A stretch of 64,000 nucleotides of DNA from Hanleya hanleyi (lineage: Eukaryota > Mollusca > Polyplacophora > Lepidopleurida > Hanleyidae): assembly GCA_036873755.1 (NCBI GenBank), contig JAVTVY010025122.1, positions 43,085 to 107,084 of the forward strand, given 5' to 3'. This document shows, in pieces, positions 48,190 to 58,465 of this stretch. Numbering within the stretch: position 1 is the first letter of the stretch; every line of letters starts with the position of its first letter. The position numbers and the translations under genes were made by a program. The notes beneath the pieces were generated by a model. That model was not told the origin of the DNA and ran no database searches. It saw only the letters and a program-made list of their open reading frames with translations.

Positions 48190-48345
48190 ACGTTATCACC
48201 GGTAGTCAAGTCACCACCGGAAGTGATGTCAGCGTCGAAAATCACGTCACCACCGGAAGTGACGTCACCACCGAAAGCGACGTTACATCCTCAGAGCTAC
48301 TTCACATCCCCTGAAGCGACGTCACATCCCAGGAAGCGAGGACGA
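48190..48345 (+). repeat. Short tandem repeats with composite ETS-CRE words
   Basis: The words CACCACCGGAAGTGA(T/C)GTC and CACGTCACCACCGGAAGTGA recur every 20-40 bp. CCGGAAGTGACGTCA is the well-known combined ETS/CRE promoter motif in animals. Further right the units decay (CATCCCCTGAAGCGACGTCA). Any regulatory role here is not shown. Confidence 0.6.
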
Positions 48346-48499
48346 GGTGAGAGGGGAATGAAAGTTTCAAAAGTACGCATTGGTCTAAATATTCGCGTGG
48401 TATCTCATAGAAATGACGCTAATTCATCGTTTAAAGGTAACATCCGCAACCTACATAAAGAACGCACTTATTCAAGTCCTTTCCCCTCCACCTTCACGA

Positions 48500-49330
48500 T
48501 TATATACAACGAGCGCTTCCTCGTCTGTGCATGGGCACTATGATGCCGCTGTCAGTCAAATCCACTTCATTGCAGTCTACACCCCGAGCGCCTCAAGACG
48601 ATGCCCTGCACGACTTTTTCAGATCAGGTATGTCCCTAGCTATAGATTGCTCCCCTAAACGTCATCTTTCTCTAATACTACTCGCCATATTTGAACCCAG
48701 GAAAGTACCTTAATCGCGCAAACACACACATGCGCACTCCTCGGCTATGCATGTGCACCTTCACGCCACTTCAGGTCAAAACCACTCGAAACGTAATTTA
48801 AAGGACGAGAACTTCAATAAGAGACACCACAAGGCCCATTTAGAGCAAGGATGACTCCTAGGTCGCAAAGACACTCCCATGCGCACCCCCAAAATGTCAT
48901 CCTTCCCTACTACTTGCATGGGCAACATTACGTCAGTTTCTGTCAGAAGCACATCAGTCGTAGTCTACATGCCGAGCTCTTCAAGACGAGACCCTACACG
49001 ACTCAGTTGAACCAGGTATGGTCCATAAATCGGCCCTCCCCCCCACACCGCTACGCAACCCTAAAATATCATATCTTTCTACTGCGCTTCGAATGTGCAT
49101 GCGCAACATGTCATTTCCACCGAAAACTACCTCAGTCTACGTGCCAAAATCTTTAATGTGATATCATGCATGACTCATTTGGATCCATGGTGGTTCATAC
49201 CTTAAAATGCAATCTCTCTCTAGTACACTGCGACTGCCTAGGGAAACCGTGAAGTTCTTGTCAGCCAAAAGCACACCAATCGTAGCCCACTTCCGAGCGC
49301 TTCAAGGCAAGATTCTCCACGATTAAATTT
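48500..49330 (+). repeat. Degenerate ~175-bp tandem repeat
   Basis: Four or more diverged units share words like GTCAGTCAAATCCACTTC / TGTCAGAAGCACATCAGTCG / GTCAGCCAAAAGCACACC, GAGCGCTTCAAGACGA and ATGCGCAACAT. ORFs in all plus frames are weak by-products. Confidence 0.6.
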
Positions 49331-50499
49331 TCCCATTTTTTTACGAGATGTCCGGAGTTTTCCCAAGTCCTGTTCCTACATAATCCCACCAGACACTTGA
49401 GCCAAAGTTACCTCGATGGTCCAGGATCTAAAGCTCTGGGAATACGCCTGTTCGCTTCTAATGTCATCCTACCTCTCAACCACCAAACAATTCGTCTCAT
49501 ATTAAAATTGTGGGATGACAGTTGATGATATTGCCAAATAGGGCTTGCTGAGAAACATCCGAAGGGTTTTAGCTCACAGGCGATTACGCCGTTAGACTTA
49601 CGTAATAACTGGCGAATAACAGTCCATCTCTCACATAACCGCTCTATGGTCAATAATTTTCATCGACGAATCTACATATTTCACAGTTTTCACAGTCAAA
49701 AGGAAGCAATTTACCAGTTGGGTTCAAGCATTTATTTGTAGATATCTGTAATCTAATAATTTTTTACGATTACAATATATCAGGGGAAAAGTGCAGTGAT
49801 TCTATCAAGATGATTCCACCTAGACACCTACGAAGTTTTAAATCCATTATCCGATACCTAGTGGTACTTTTTAGCATTGCTATGATGTCTCCTTGGCAAG
49901 AGATTGGGGTCGAGTTATGAAAAAAAGGCAAAAATTGCCTTACTTCTAAAATGGTACAAATTTCTTTCCATAATTCTCAAAATAAAATATCTTGCTGGAG
50001 AATAATACAGACCATGCAAATCTTGAGAGTGAACAATCAGCACTGCCGGAAGTTCAAATCCAGAGCTCCATCTACGATACACAAAAAATGTGGTTTCGAA
50101 AGACCGCAATGCCTCCTTCGCGCAAGCACAGTTACCTACCTCTCCAATGGAACCGCACAGTTACTTCCTGTTGTTTTTCAAAATCAACCTGCTCAGACAA
50201 CAAACCCGTCTCAGCGTGTTTTTGGGTTTAGTTTTTTTCCACTCAAAAATGAAGCAAAGTATCGCACTGATAGATACAGCATTTTCAATTGTTTGTATTT
50301 CAGAGCAAGTAAACTTTCAGATTACAAAAATAAACTAAAGGACATTTTATTAAGGTTAGAACTGGATAAAGTGAGATTTTTTAATCCGTCTTATGGGCTA
50401 AAGTGTAACAGGGATGATAACGTTTTACACAAAAAGAAAGCAATGACATTATTTCAATCAATAAACAAAGCGTAAAACCACTTTATACTATTCGAGAAA
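49331..50499. other. Region with one unrecognised 174-codon ORF
   Basis: Plus-strand ORF 49,951-50,475 has no domain I know. Its second half (KYRTDRYSIFNCLYFRASK to ILLRLELDKVRFFNPSYG) has ordinary protein-like composition, but there is no second copy, promoter or splice evidence, and it may be chance. The remainder holds nothing I recognise. Confidence 0.25.
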
Positions 50500-50655
50500 T
50501 CTGATAAAAGAAGGCCTTTTTTGAAAATGACATTTTCTAGTAGAGCGTGACCTAAAGAGTATAGTAGGAGGAGCGAGAATAAATATTGGGGAGGGGAGTC
50601 GAAATGGCAACCGCCAGGTCCGGACAGGACCCAAATCGCCCAGGCCCAGATAGGG
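50500..50655 (+). mobile_element. Right end of a TTAA-type MITE
   Basis: Ends CCCAGATAGGG followed by TTAA at 50,656-50,659, with AAATCGCCCAGGCCCAGATA matching the right end of the 46,517 element. Upstream similarity (GTAGAGCG...GGGGAGGGGAGTCGAAA) is loose. The left end is missing. Confidence 0.65.
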
Positions 50656-50659
50656 TTAA

Positions 50660-51400
50660 ACATGAACGGTATCGATCTGCAGCAATCTGGAGTAACTGCG
50701 CCATCTACTCATGCAATATATGTCATCGTATGTATCACGCTAGACACATTTTTTTAAATATACAAAATAAAACAATTAAGAAATGTGTCATTTATGTATC
50801 AAACTGGAATCTAACTCGGAGGGAATACAACATTTTTATAAGATTAAAAGAAACAAGCGTTATATCGTTTTAGTATTCACGTATTCAATGACTGCGCAGA
50901 ATTCACGTCCATCCTCCATCGTCTGGCCAACACGCTGCATGGAAAGCGCTCCGAAGTTGCTGCTTACAGCAAGCACAAACTCTTCATCTGCTAGAAGGCG
51001 AAAAACGTACTGTTCAACTGTCTGCTGAACTATAGTTAAGGTTTTATATTAGACCTGCATAACAACTGAAATGACGTACAAGACACATTATCCGGCCCCC
51101 CGTTGTACCCCTCATCAACCGACATCCCCCCCCCCCCCCTTCCCGCACCTGGGGACATCAGGAATAAATATATTTCCCCATAAATAACTATCAATGGCAA
51201 ATGTAAGATGGTCAAAATTCATATATCTTGAAATAATCACTCTGTAGATCCATAATTTGTAGAAATACTACAATCATTATGGGACCCATGTACTATTGGA
51301 TTTAATCTGTGCTGTATCGCAGATGAATTCAAGTACATACACGATGATGACAAGCGAATAAAAATGAGAATAAAATAAAATGAGAAAGTAGGCGATAATG
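50660..51400. other. Intergenic, nothing recognised
   Basis: Short ORFs only. A poly-C run lies at 51,127-51,140. Confidence 0.4.
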
Positions 51401-51660
51401 GCAGATAATGGTCGAGTTAAAGCGATACACGCGTGAGTTGAATCCCGAAGTGGGTACAACACAGTGATTATAAATGTGCGTTTTGATATACACCCGTTAT
51501 GCTGCACTATCCATGTACCATGGTAATTAGTGAACATTATTTGTAGACATGTTGATTTCAGTTGCTTATTTATCGATTTTTACTAGGCGCAACCACAGCA
51601 GGCGCAGACGTCCCGATCAGCCATCTCCATAAATATATAAATAAGTCACCACATCAAGGT
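51401..51660 (+). repeat. Dispersed repeat family B, containing an empty site
   Basis: Homologous to 54,285-54,495 plus 59,739-59,768: shared words include CGATACACGCGTGAGTTGAA / CGATACACACGTGAACTGAA, GTGATTATAAATGTGCG, TTTTACTAGGCGCAACCACAG and GCAGACGTCCCGATCAGCC. Here the sequence runs straight through (CAGCCATCTCCATAAATATA), where the other copy carries a 5.2-kb insertion. Confidence 0.7.
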
Positions 51661-51679
51661 ATAGCATTTTGACCGGAGA

Positions 51680-53350
51680 ATGAACGCGTATTTCGGAAAA
51701 AACCCAAAACAGTGCTATAGTTGTGATTGTGAATCGTCGAACTTTATCTATACACCATACAAACATATTGTGACTGGCAACCTTGATATAGTGAATGATA
51801 AGGACCTAAGAACACTCCTGATGAAGGGAACTAAATATAGGGGTCCGAGAAGAATAAATCTGAAGCTCGACCAGAAGATAGTCCTGTCTGCATTAGAGCA
51901 GCACGTTTTCATTGGTCAAAGCGAGAAAAAGTTGAACCTACAACACTCGCTGATTGGCTGGACCTCACCAAAAGCAAGGTCGTTAAAAAAATCCGCCATA
52001 ATGACAGAAGCACCCTTCTCCAAGCAAAACAAGTACTGAGAAACTTCAATTCGCAAGAAATTCTAACAAATCTTCAGATTAAATTTGTCATACTCCCAAC
52101 AAACAAAGCTCCAAGTAATATAACATTCGTATGTAAATATTACTATTACCAGGTGCTAGTCAAGGAATTGAGTGTAAACATACCATCATCAAGTACGTCG
52201 GCTTACTCCCAAACTGCATTTACTCTGGTAAATTTATTTAACAATCATAAAACTTTTCTCAAGGAAAGGGGCATTTGCCTTTCAACTAAACATAACGACA
52301 TACCAACAGTATACTGGACTCCCAAGATGTATAAATTACCTGAGAAGTTGCACCACCAAGCTTCTTTCAATCCTGATGACGAGGGCCCTTCCGGAGGTAA
52401 AAGCTTTCTGGGGAAAGTATTGCGCCACTATTTCTAAAACTCTGGTGTTCATGTGGATATTGAAAAACTCAAAATCTCTTACGGAAGAACTTGATGCTAT
52501 AGGTCACATACCGTACAGATTTGTATCCAAATGGGATTCCTCGACACTCTTTACCACAATCCCTCATCAGGGCCGTATAGACCGTCTAAGTTCATTGATG
52601 GTATCTGTGTTCAAGAATATTGATCGCAGATATAAGCATTCTTCAGCTCTACTTCATACAAGGGATATCATTCGTGGGAGGTTTCTTTGTTTATAGAGTT
52701 GCTTGGATTTCTCATTAAAAATATCTATGTGAAATTTGGCAGTATATATATCAACAGCATATAGATATTCCGAGGAGTACTAATTGTTAACCCCTGTTGT
52801 CTTCTGAATAGGGCTATATACAGGCGCTTTCAAAAACCGATCAATTCAAAGCCCGTTCCTTCGCATTCACCAAACGCTATATAGACGATCTCCTCGCTCT
52901 GGATAATCGCTATATAAATGACGCAGCGAAGGATATACAACCATCTTCACTGGATTTGAAGAAACTACAGATAACCATAACGGCACATCATATTTAGACC
53001 TATATCAAAATGAAGCGGGCATTCTCTCTCGTCGAATTTATCACAAAAGAGATGGTTACAATTTCGACATAGTAAACTATTCCTTTCTGGACAGTAATAT
53101 TCCAGTGGGACCTGCATATGGCATATACTTATCTCCTCTAGTAGCATTTGCTAGATCCTGTGTTTTAATCAACGTCACAAAACATTATTGCAGAAACTTA
53201 TAAAACAGGGCTATACCATCATGCGCCTCCACTCAAAGTTTCTCAAATTTGGAAATACATGGAGATCGCGTACTAATAACAAAATACGAGCATAGCCTAC
53301 AAGATCTGTGGCGTTTTGTTTCGTAACTTGTTCCTAATTTCGCTTTACCC
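51680..53350 (+). pseudogene. Reverse transcriptase pseudogene, longest copy of family A
   Basis: Remnant of a single RT polyprotein broken by frameshifts. In order: a pre-RT block (IYTPYKHIVTGNLDIV, RGPRRINL), a linker in another frame up to 52,150, the IPTVYWTPKMYKLPEK block, the motif A region with its Asp (SKWDSSTLFTTIPH) near 52,545, a badly damaged middle (52,690-52,850), the YxDD block (FTKRYIDDLLALDN) near 52,880, then NFDIVNYSFLDSNIPVGPAY and the C-terminal helix ending LWRFVS. It is about 1.7 kb, 5'-truncated and not functional. Its tail follows directly. Confidence 0.75.
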
Positions 53351-53695
53351 AGGGCTAGAGGACGTATGAACCCATGTACTTCAAGATCCTCATGATGTTC
53401 ATATGAACAGTCAACACCAAAGCGTGACTGAGATACATCTCACTCTAGATAACGACTTTACAACGAATATCATATGGATTAAGAATACTGATCAGCGATA
53501 TGGATTTGATGTTTCTGGAAAACTGTTGACCGTTTCTCTCTTGTAGGAAACTAACCTATGTTTATGTATACCACGATTGTCTTTTTTAATTTGGTGCTAA
53601 TGGTTATATGGAATAAGGAATTATTTGGATTATTGACACGGATATCCTTTAATGGGCGATGGCTGAATTATGAATGACGGACTAGATGCTTGTGA
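53351..53695 (+). repeat. Family A 3' tail of the RT pseudogene
   Basis: Runs from GGGCTAGAGGACGTATGAAC to GACTAGATGCTTGT, in the same order as 1,196-1,577 but lacking the ACATCATGATGTCTTGCC block. Confidence 0.7.
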
Positions 53696-54495
53696 GATAT
53701 GACCTCCAAAGAAGGTATCATGTCCCTCGCGAATAACCACAGTTCCATGGTGAGAATTCGTCAAAGACAAACACATTTTATATGCGTTGTTCTTGTTGTA
53801 TTTCCCCCTGACTGTAATGGGAGGACGTAATCTGAACTCCAGACATATTATACTTGATCGATTTTCAGTGAACAAACAGTCCCAATGAGCCGTGAACTCG
53901 CCACTCGCAGTTTTATTTTATCGCTTCCTTTTTCAATGAGAGCTAATTACGGACCCCTAAATTTATCTTTTCGTGTCTACGCAGACTGATTCAAGGGCTT
54001 GCATTTGGAATTAGTCTTAAATTTTGTTAAAGAAAACGAGGTATAAATTATTTGGTTGACATTTATGATTAGAGTAGAAACACACAAAGTGATCTCTACG
54101 GATTTTAACCCACGTCGTCTATGACACTAACTGACTGGCCGCACGGAATCAGCACTCCCACGACAGAGCCACTCCTTTACCATTTCATGAAAGGAGATAA
54201 GGTATAAATTATTTGGTTGGCATTTCGAATCAGAGGAATGAGAATTATGTCAGATTGGAACACAAGATCTGCTGGTTATTGCAAACAGAGTTAAAGACGA
54301 TACACACGTGAACTGAAACACGAAGTAGGTATAGAACGGTGATTACAAATGTGTATTTTATGTACACGCGCTATGCTACATCAGTCGTGTAATATGGTAA
54401 ATAATGAAGGGAATCTGTAGAATTCTTGATTATTGCTTAGATAACGACTTTTACTAGATGCAGCCACAGCTGCAGACGCCCCGGTCAGACACCTT
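53696..54495 (+). repeat. Repeat family B copy, left of the 5.2-kb element
   Basis: 53,700-53,780 (AGAAGGTATCATGTCCCTCG) matches 60,225-60,300; 53,860-53,960 resembles 11,540-11,640; 54,285-54,495 matches 51,410-51,630. It ends in CACCTT, the target duplicated by the insertion that follows. Confidence 0.6.
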
Positions 54496-55789
54496 AGTAG
54501 TATATAACAATGATCTTTAGTCATATTCTCCCCGGATGTAACTATGACGTCACAACTTCATATGGTGGCGCCATCTGTACACTTTGGATGCAAGGGAGGA
54601 AACGAGGCGGTGGGGAGGTCACGGGGAGAAAAAACCCTCACATTACCCTCAAAAAACTCTCTAAGACATATAATAATAATAAAGATACCCTATAGGTGTT
54701 GTACGATCTTATTATGACGAGTCTAGGATCAGTGCGACCCCAGGGTCGAGCGTTTATTGTCCGGTATGTCTCCGCAAAAAGTAAACAAACAAAATGGCGG
54801 CGCTTGCTATGGGGATTCCCTTTTGACATCACGACATCGATCGCGCTGCCCTCTGGAGGCAAGGAAGACAACTCTGACTGGGCGAATCCTCTGTAGGACA
54901 AATGCCGGGTCATCTCCCCTGATTCGAACATTTGCGTCTTTACGGGGAATACCTAAATAGACGTTTTGGAGCTAGGGGGGTCCCTAGTGGACCGATGGGG
55001 TCGAGTGAGGTATCAAAGTGAAGCCTATGTGAGGGGGCATCTAATGGGCTGGGTGTGGGATTGAAATATCGGCATTCTGCGCATGCGCGGTGGCCAAAGG
55101 GTATGAACATAGACGTTTTGGGAGCTAGGGGAGCCACTAATGGACCAATGGGGTCGAGTGAGGTATCAAAGTGAAGCATTCGTGAAGGGGCATCTGATGG
55201 GCTGAGTGTGGCGTTGAAATAGCGTCATTCTGCGCATGCGCGGTGGCCAAAGTGTATGAAAATAGCCGTTTTGAGATGTAGGGAGCCCCTAATGGTCCAA
55301 TGGAGTCGTATGAGGTATCCATGTGAAGCCTATGTGAGGGGGCATCTGACTGGACTAGTGGCTCGAGCGTTGTCACCATTCTGCGCATGCGCAGACAGGG
55401 AATTGTGGGAAAAGGGTATGGAAATAGACGTTTTGGTGTCGAGGGGAGTCCCTAATGGTCCAATGGAGTTGAGTGAGGTATCAAAGTGAAGCCTATATGA
55501 AGGGGCATTCAGTCATGGGTGGGTGCATGTAAAATTTTTCCTGAAAAAAAAAAAATACGAAACACGGACTTTATCGAAAAATCTGAGAAAATGCCTATAT
55601 GGGGTATGGGGGGTATATAGGTCGCCGGGCTTAACGGGGCTTGCCTATCAATAGAGTTATCTCCCCCTAGTTCCAGGGTGGGTGTATGTAAAATTATTCC
55701 TGAAAAAATACGGAACACAGAAAATGCCTATATGGGATATGGGGGTATAGGACCATCTGGGAAACCTACTTCTCGACATTTGCGGTGGA
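54496..55789 (+). repeat. Left terminal inverted repeat of the 5.2-kb element
   Basis: Matches the reverse complement of 58,466-59,738 almost base for base. Contents: a CRE word (TGACGTCA) at about 54,544, ATGGCGGCGC near 54,795, about four subrepeats of roughly 150 bp starting TAGACGTTTTGG or similar (about 54,958, 55,109, 55,262 and 55,425), and NRF1-type TGCGCATGCGC(A/G) sites at about 55,078, 55,231 and 55,382. A 97-codon minus ORF (54,638-54,931) is preserved in both arms but has no recognisable domain. Confidence 0.85.
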
Positions 55790-55843
55790 AACCTTTGCGC
55801 GCCGGTGTCAAAGGTCAGTTCCGGTCACCTTTAGCGACGTACA

Positions 55844-56300
55844 CCAATCAGAAGCGAGTATTTCAAATCCGTCACAGAGCTCTCGTCCAATCAGAAGCGA
55901 GTATTTTGACCCGGTGCATTATGGGACATATCCAAGATGGCGGTTCCAAAATGGCGGATCCAACATGGCGGCTCCAAAATGGCGGCGAATGTCAGAGCAA
56001 TAGCACAAAAGCAACATTTGTTTGAACGCATCATTAAACGACCTTAAAGCGTTAAGAAAGTGTGTTAAGGCGTTAAGACGGACGTTAAGGCGTTGAGACG
56101 GGCGTTAATGCGTTGAGACGGGCGTTAAGGCGTAACGACGGGCGTTGACGGGCGTCGCTGCATTTCGATGAATTGGTGTCAATTCCATGGAAATCAGAGC
56201 TTCTGAGCTAATTCACCAGGGCGTTGAAGCGTTAAGCTAAGCGTTGACGGGCGTTACTGTCTATAAAAGCGAGCGTATTTCCAAAAACACGCACAGTCGA
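55844..56300 (+). promoter_or_regulatory. Promoter of the zinc-finger gene: CCAAT pair, YY1-type array, GCGTTAA repeat, TATA box
   Basis: Two CCAATCAGAAGCGAGTATTT units, 43 bp apart, lie at 55,844 and 55,887 (NF-Y type). Four ATGGCGG words with 14-bp period lie at 55,933-55,988; the first, CAAGATGGCGG, is a full YY1-type motif. A minisatellite of GCGTTAAGGCG / GCGTTGAGACGG words fills 56,040-56,160. TATAAAAG is at 56,262-56,269, with GCACAGTC at an initiator distance of about 30 bp. The start codon follows at 56,316. Motif names come from vertebrate consensus and their use here is inferred. Confidence 0.65.
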
Positions 56301-56315
56301 CGTTCAACCGTCAAC

Positions 56316-56831
56316 ATGACTTATACTTGCTCTGAGTGCGAACGCACGTTCACCAGACATTACGATATGATGCGACACCAGAAAACTATACATGGGATTG
56401 AAGACTCTGAGGAGTCCGTTGAGGCGGATGCTGATACAGAGACTGCTGAGAGTGTACCGACTGATACCGAAACAGAGATTGCCGAGAGTCTATCTAGTGA
56501 TGCGGGGAGCTTGACCTCAGATAGTCAGCATACGTCCGTGGAAAGTGAGGCAGAACCTACCTTCTGGGATCGTATTGTGACAGCAGCTATCAATACTTAC
56601 GCTGCAGCGATTGATGACGCCGGAGAGGATAATTTACAACAGACGTACACCCAAATGCGCCCCCGCATCAGGAAAACAGCCATGGCGATCTATGAACAGT
56701 ATACCTTACTACCGCTTGAAATGAGCTATGGGGCTACCACCCACCGAGGCCCTGGAAAATGCGATCAGAATGCGCAAACAACTGTTTCAGGACATGCTGC
56801 CCGAAAAATATCCAGGCCTGTCCGACGATGA
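56316..56831 (+). CDS. C2H2 zinc-finger protein of the element (apparent +1 frameshift near its end)
   Basis: The start at 56,316 is chosen because the TATA box at 56,262 lies downstream of the alternative upstream ATG (56,244). Residues 3-28 form one C2H2 finger (C-x2-C-x12-H-x4-H: YTCSECERTF...RHQKTIHG). Next come an acidic Glu/Ser/Thr-rich linker (about 29-80) and a helical region starting FWDRIVTAAINTYAAAIDD (about 82-140). The annotated frame then ends in low-quality sequence (stop 56,829). From the G-run at 56,730-56,733, the +1 frame gives a more protein-like acidic-helical end, with a stop at 56,833. This suggests a 1-base indel, a sequencing error or programmed shifting. From memory, similar one-finger proteins with such a C-terminus recur in invertebrate genomes. 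It is perhaps a DNA-binding or regulatory protein of the element; function unknown. Confidence 0.7.
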   Translation: MTYTCSECERTFTRHYDMMRHQKTIHGIEDSEESVEADADTETAESVPTDTETEIAESLSSDAGSLTSDSQHTSVESEAEPTFWDRIVTAAINTYAAAIDDAGEDNLQQTYTQMRPRIRKTAMAIYEQYTLLPLEMSYGATTHRGPGKCDQNAQTTVSGHAARKISRPVRR

Positions 56832-56985
56832 TTAGAATAAACGGTTCAGAGCGAACATGGTCGAAGATGGAACTTGCTGAAATGGCGACTTCTGATTGGA
56901 CAAGAATACATCTAACGGACAGGAACGAATATGACAGATGCAAATGGTGGCCTCTGATTGGGCAAGAGTCTTTTTGAGTTGTAAA

Positions 56986-57060
56986 CATACCCAACGCGGC
57001 TCCCCCAGCGTGGGTATGCTGTAACATTGGGGAAAATAAACTATATGAAAAAACTTCTTG
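56986..57060 (+). terminator. 3' stem-loop, AATAAA and T/GT-rich downstream element
   Basis: CATACCCA pairs perfectly with TGGGTATG, with an inner CGC/GCG after one bulged A (56,986-57,018). AATAAA at 57,035-57,040 comes 17 nt later, followed by CTTGTTGTTGTTGTT, a typical downstream cleavage element. With the TATA box this delimits a transcript of about 0.75 kb. Confidence 0.65.
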
Positions 57061-58465
57061 TTGTTGTTGTTCTCTCATGTGTCATCGTTGTTGTTGTTGT
57101 TGTTCTCTCTCCGGTCTATATCATGGCGTCAAGGCGTTATGTTAGAGCGTTAAGGCGTAACGACGGGCGTCGACGGGCGTCACTGCATTTCGAAGAATTA
57201 GTGACAATTCCATGGAATATCTAGAAAATCAGAACTTTTGAGCTATTTCACCAGGGCGTTGAAGCGTTAAGCTTGGCGTTGGCGGACGTTGCTATAAGTT
57301 CTATGAGCATAATGCATGAAACTGACTTTGAACACCGTATTAGCCAATCAGTGGCCTAGAATGGAGCCAAAGGTAACCCATCCATGTCCAGAAAACATTA
57401 CCCGGGTGTACAAGAACCCAGATGTAGGCGCGGACGTCAGCGAAAGCACACCGTGAGTACCCCAATTCGATTGGCTGATTGTTCGACCGCTGATTGGTTC
57501 TTTTTCTCGACCGCTGATTGGCTCTTTATCTCGACCGCTGATTGGTCCAAATGGAACTGCCCATCTTTCACAGGTTAATCTAGAATCCCCTTTTTGTGCT
57601 CAAGCTCTGACTATAGCGATGCCGCAACATTGTCTCATTGGACGCATGCGCAGAATGACGATATTTCAACCCCACATCCACGCCATCAGAGGCTCCCTCA
57701 CCTAGGCTTCACATGGATACCTCACACGACCCATTCGAACCGTGAATAGCCCATCTCTAACCCAAACACACACCCACATACCCCCCAAAATGCCTACTTT
57801 CTATACTACGGGCCAGTCTGCGCATGCGCAGACTATTGAACACGGACGAACCATTAGTGTAGTTAAGTGCTCTTCCACTAGAGCTTCAAAATAAGACCTC
57901 ATTCGACTCCATTGGACCATTAGGGACTCACCTAGACTCCAACATGTCCACCCCGTATGGCCCTATGCACCCATAGCCAAGTATAGGCCCATGGGCCTAC
58001 CCAGGCCTCGGTGACTTTTTTCAAAAATTTCACCGTTTTGCTCCGGGACACTTCCTATCGTGTTCTAAATGACGAGACGTGAAAAACAAATCCAAACAAC
58101 CCTACCGCAAATGTATAGAAGTAGGTTTCTCAGGGGGACAAACATTGATCCTATACCCCCAGTATGGGACTATATGGGTCTATATGGGTCTCGGTGACTT
58201 TTTTCAAAAATTTCACAGATTCGCTCCGGGACACTTCCTATCGTGTTCTAAATGACGAGGCTAAGAAAACGAGACCCCACAACCCTACCGCAAATGTATA
58301 GAAGTACGTTTTCCAGGGGGACAAACATTGATCCTATATCCCCAGTATGGGACTATATGGGGCTATATCGTACTTTTTCAAAAATTTCACCGATTCGTGC
58401 CGAGACACTCCCTATCATGTGCTAAATGACGAGACTAAGAAAACGAGACCCCACAACTTATACCA
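57061..58465. other. Right interior of the element
   Basis: 57,125-57,300 is a direct copy of 56,100-56,270 (GCGTTAAGGCG words, TTTCACCAGGGCGTTGAAGC) but without the TATA box. 57,465-57,560 has a 21-bp tandem CGACCGCTGATTGG array. 57,640-57,940 resembles the subrepeats of the terminal arms, including a TGCGCATGCGCA site at 57,819. 58,008-58,480 holds three units of about 178 bp with CAAAAATTTCACCG and CTATCGTGTTCTAAATGACG. No gene seen. Confidence 0.65.

Noticed and set aside
49951..50475. 174-codon ORF as a new gene
   Set aside because: Composition is acceptable, but there is no domain, no second copy and no exon or promoter evidence; mentioned only as an unrecognised ORF.
54638..54931. 97-codon ORF kept in both terminal arms (also 59,303-59,596)
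   Set aside because: Conservation is explained by inverted-repeat identity; no domain, no promoter and no known homologue. It is listed only as content of the arms.
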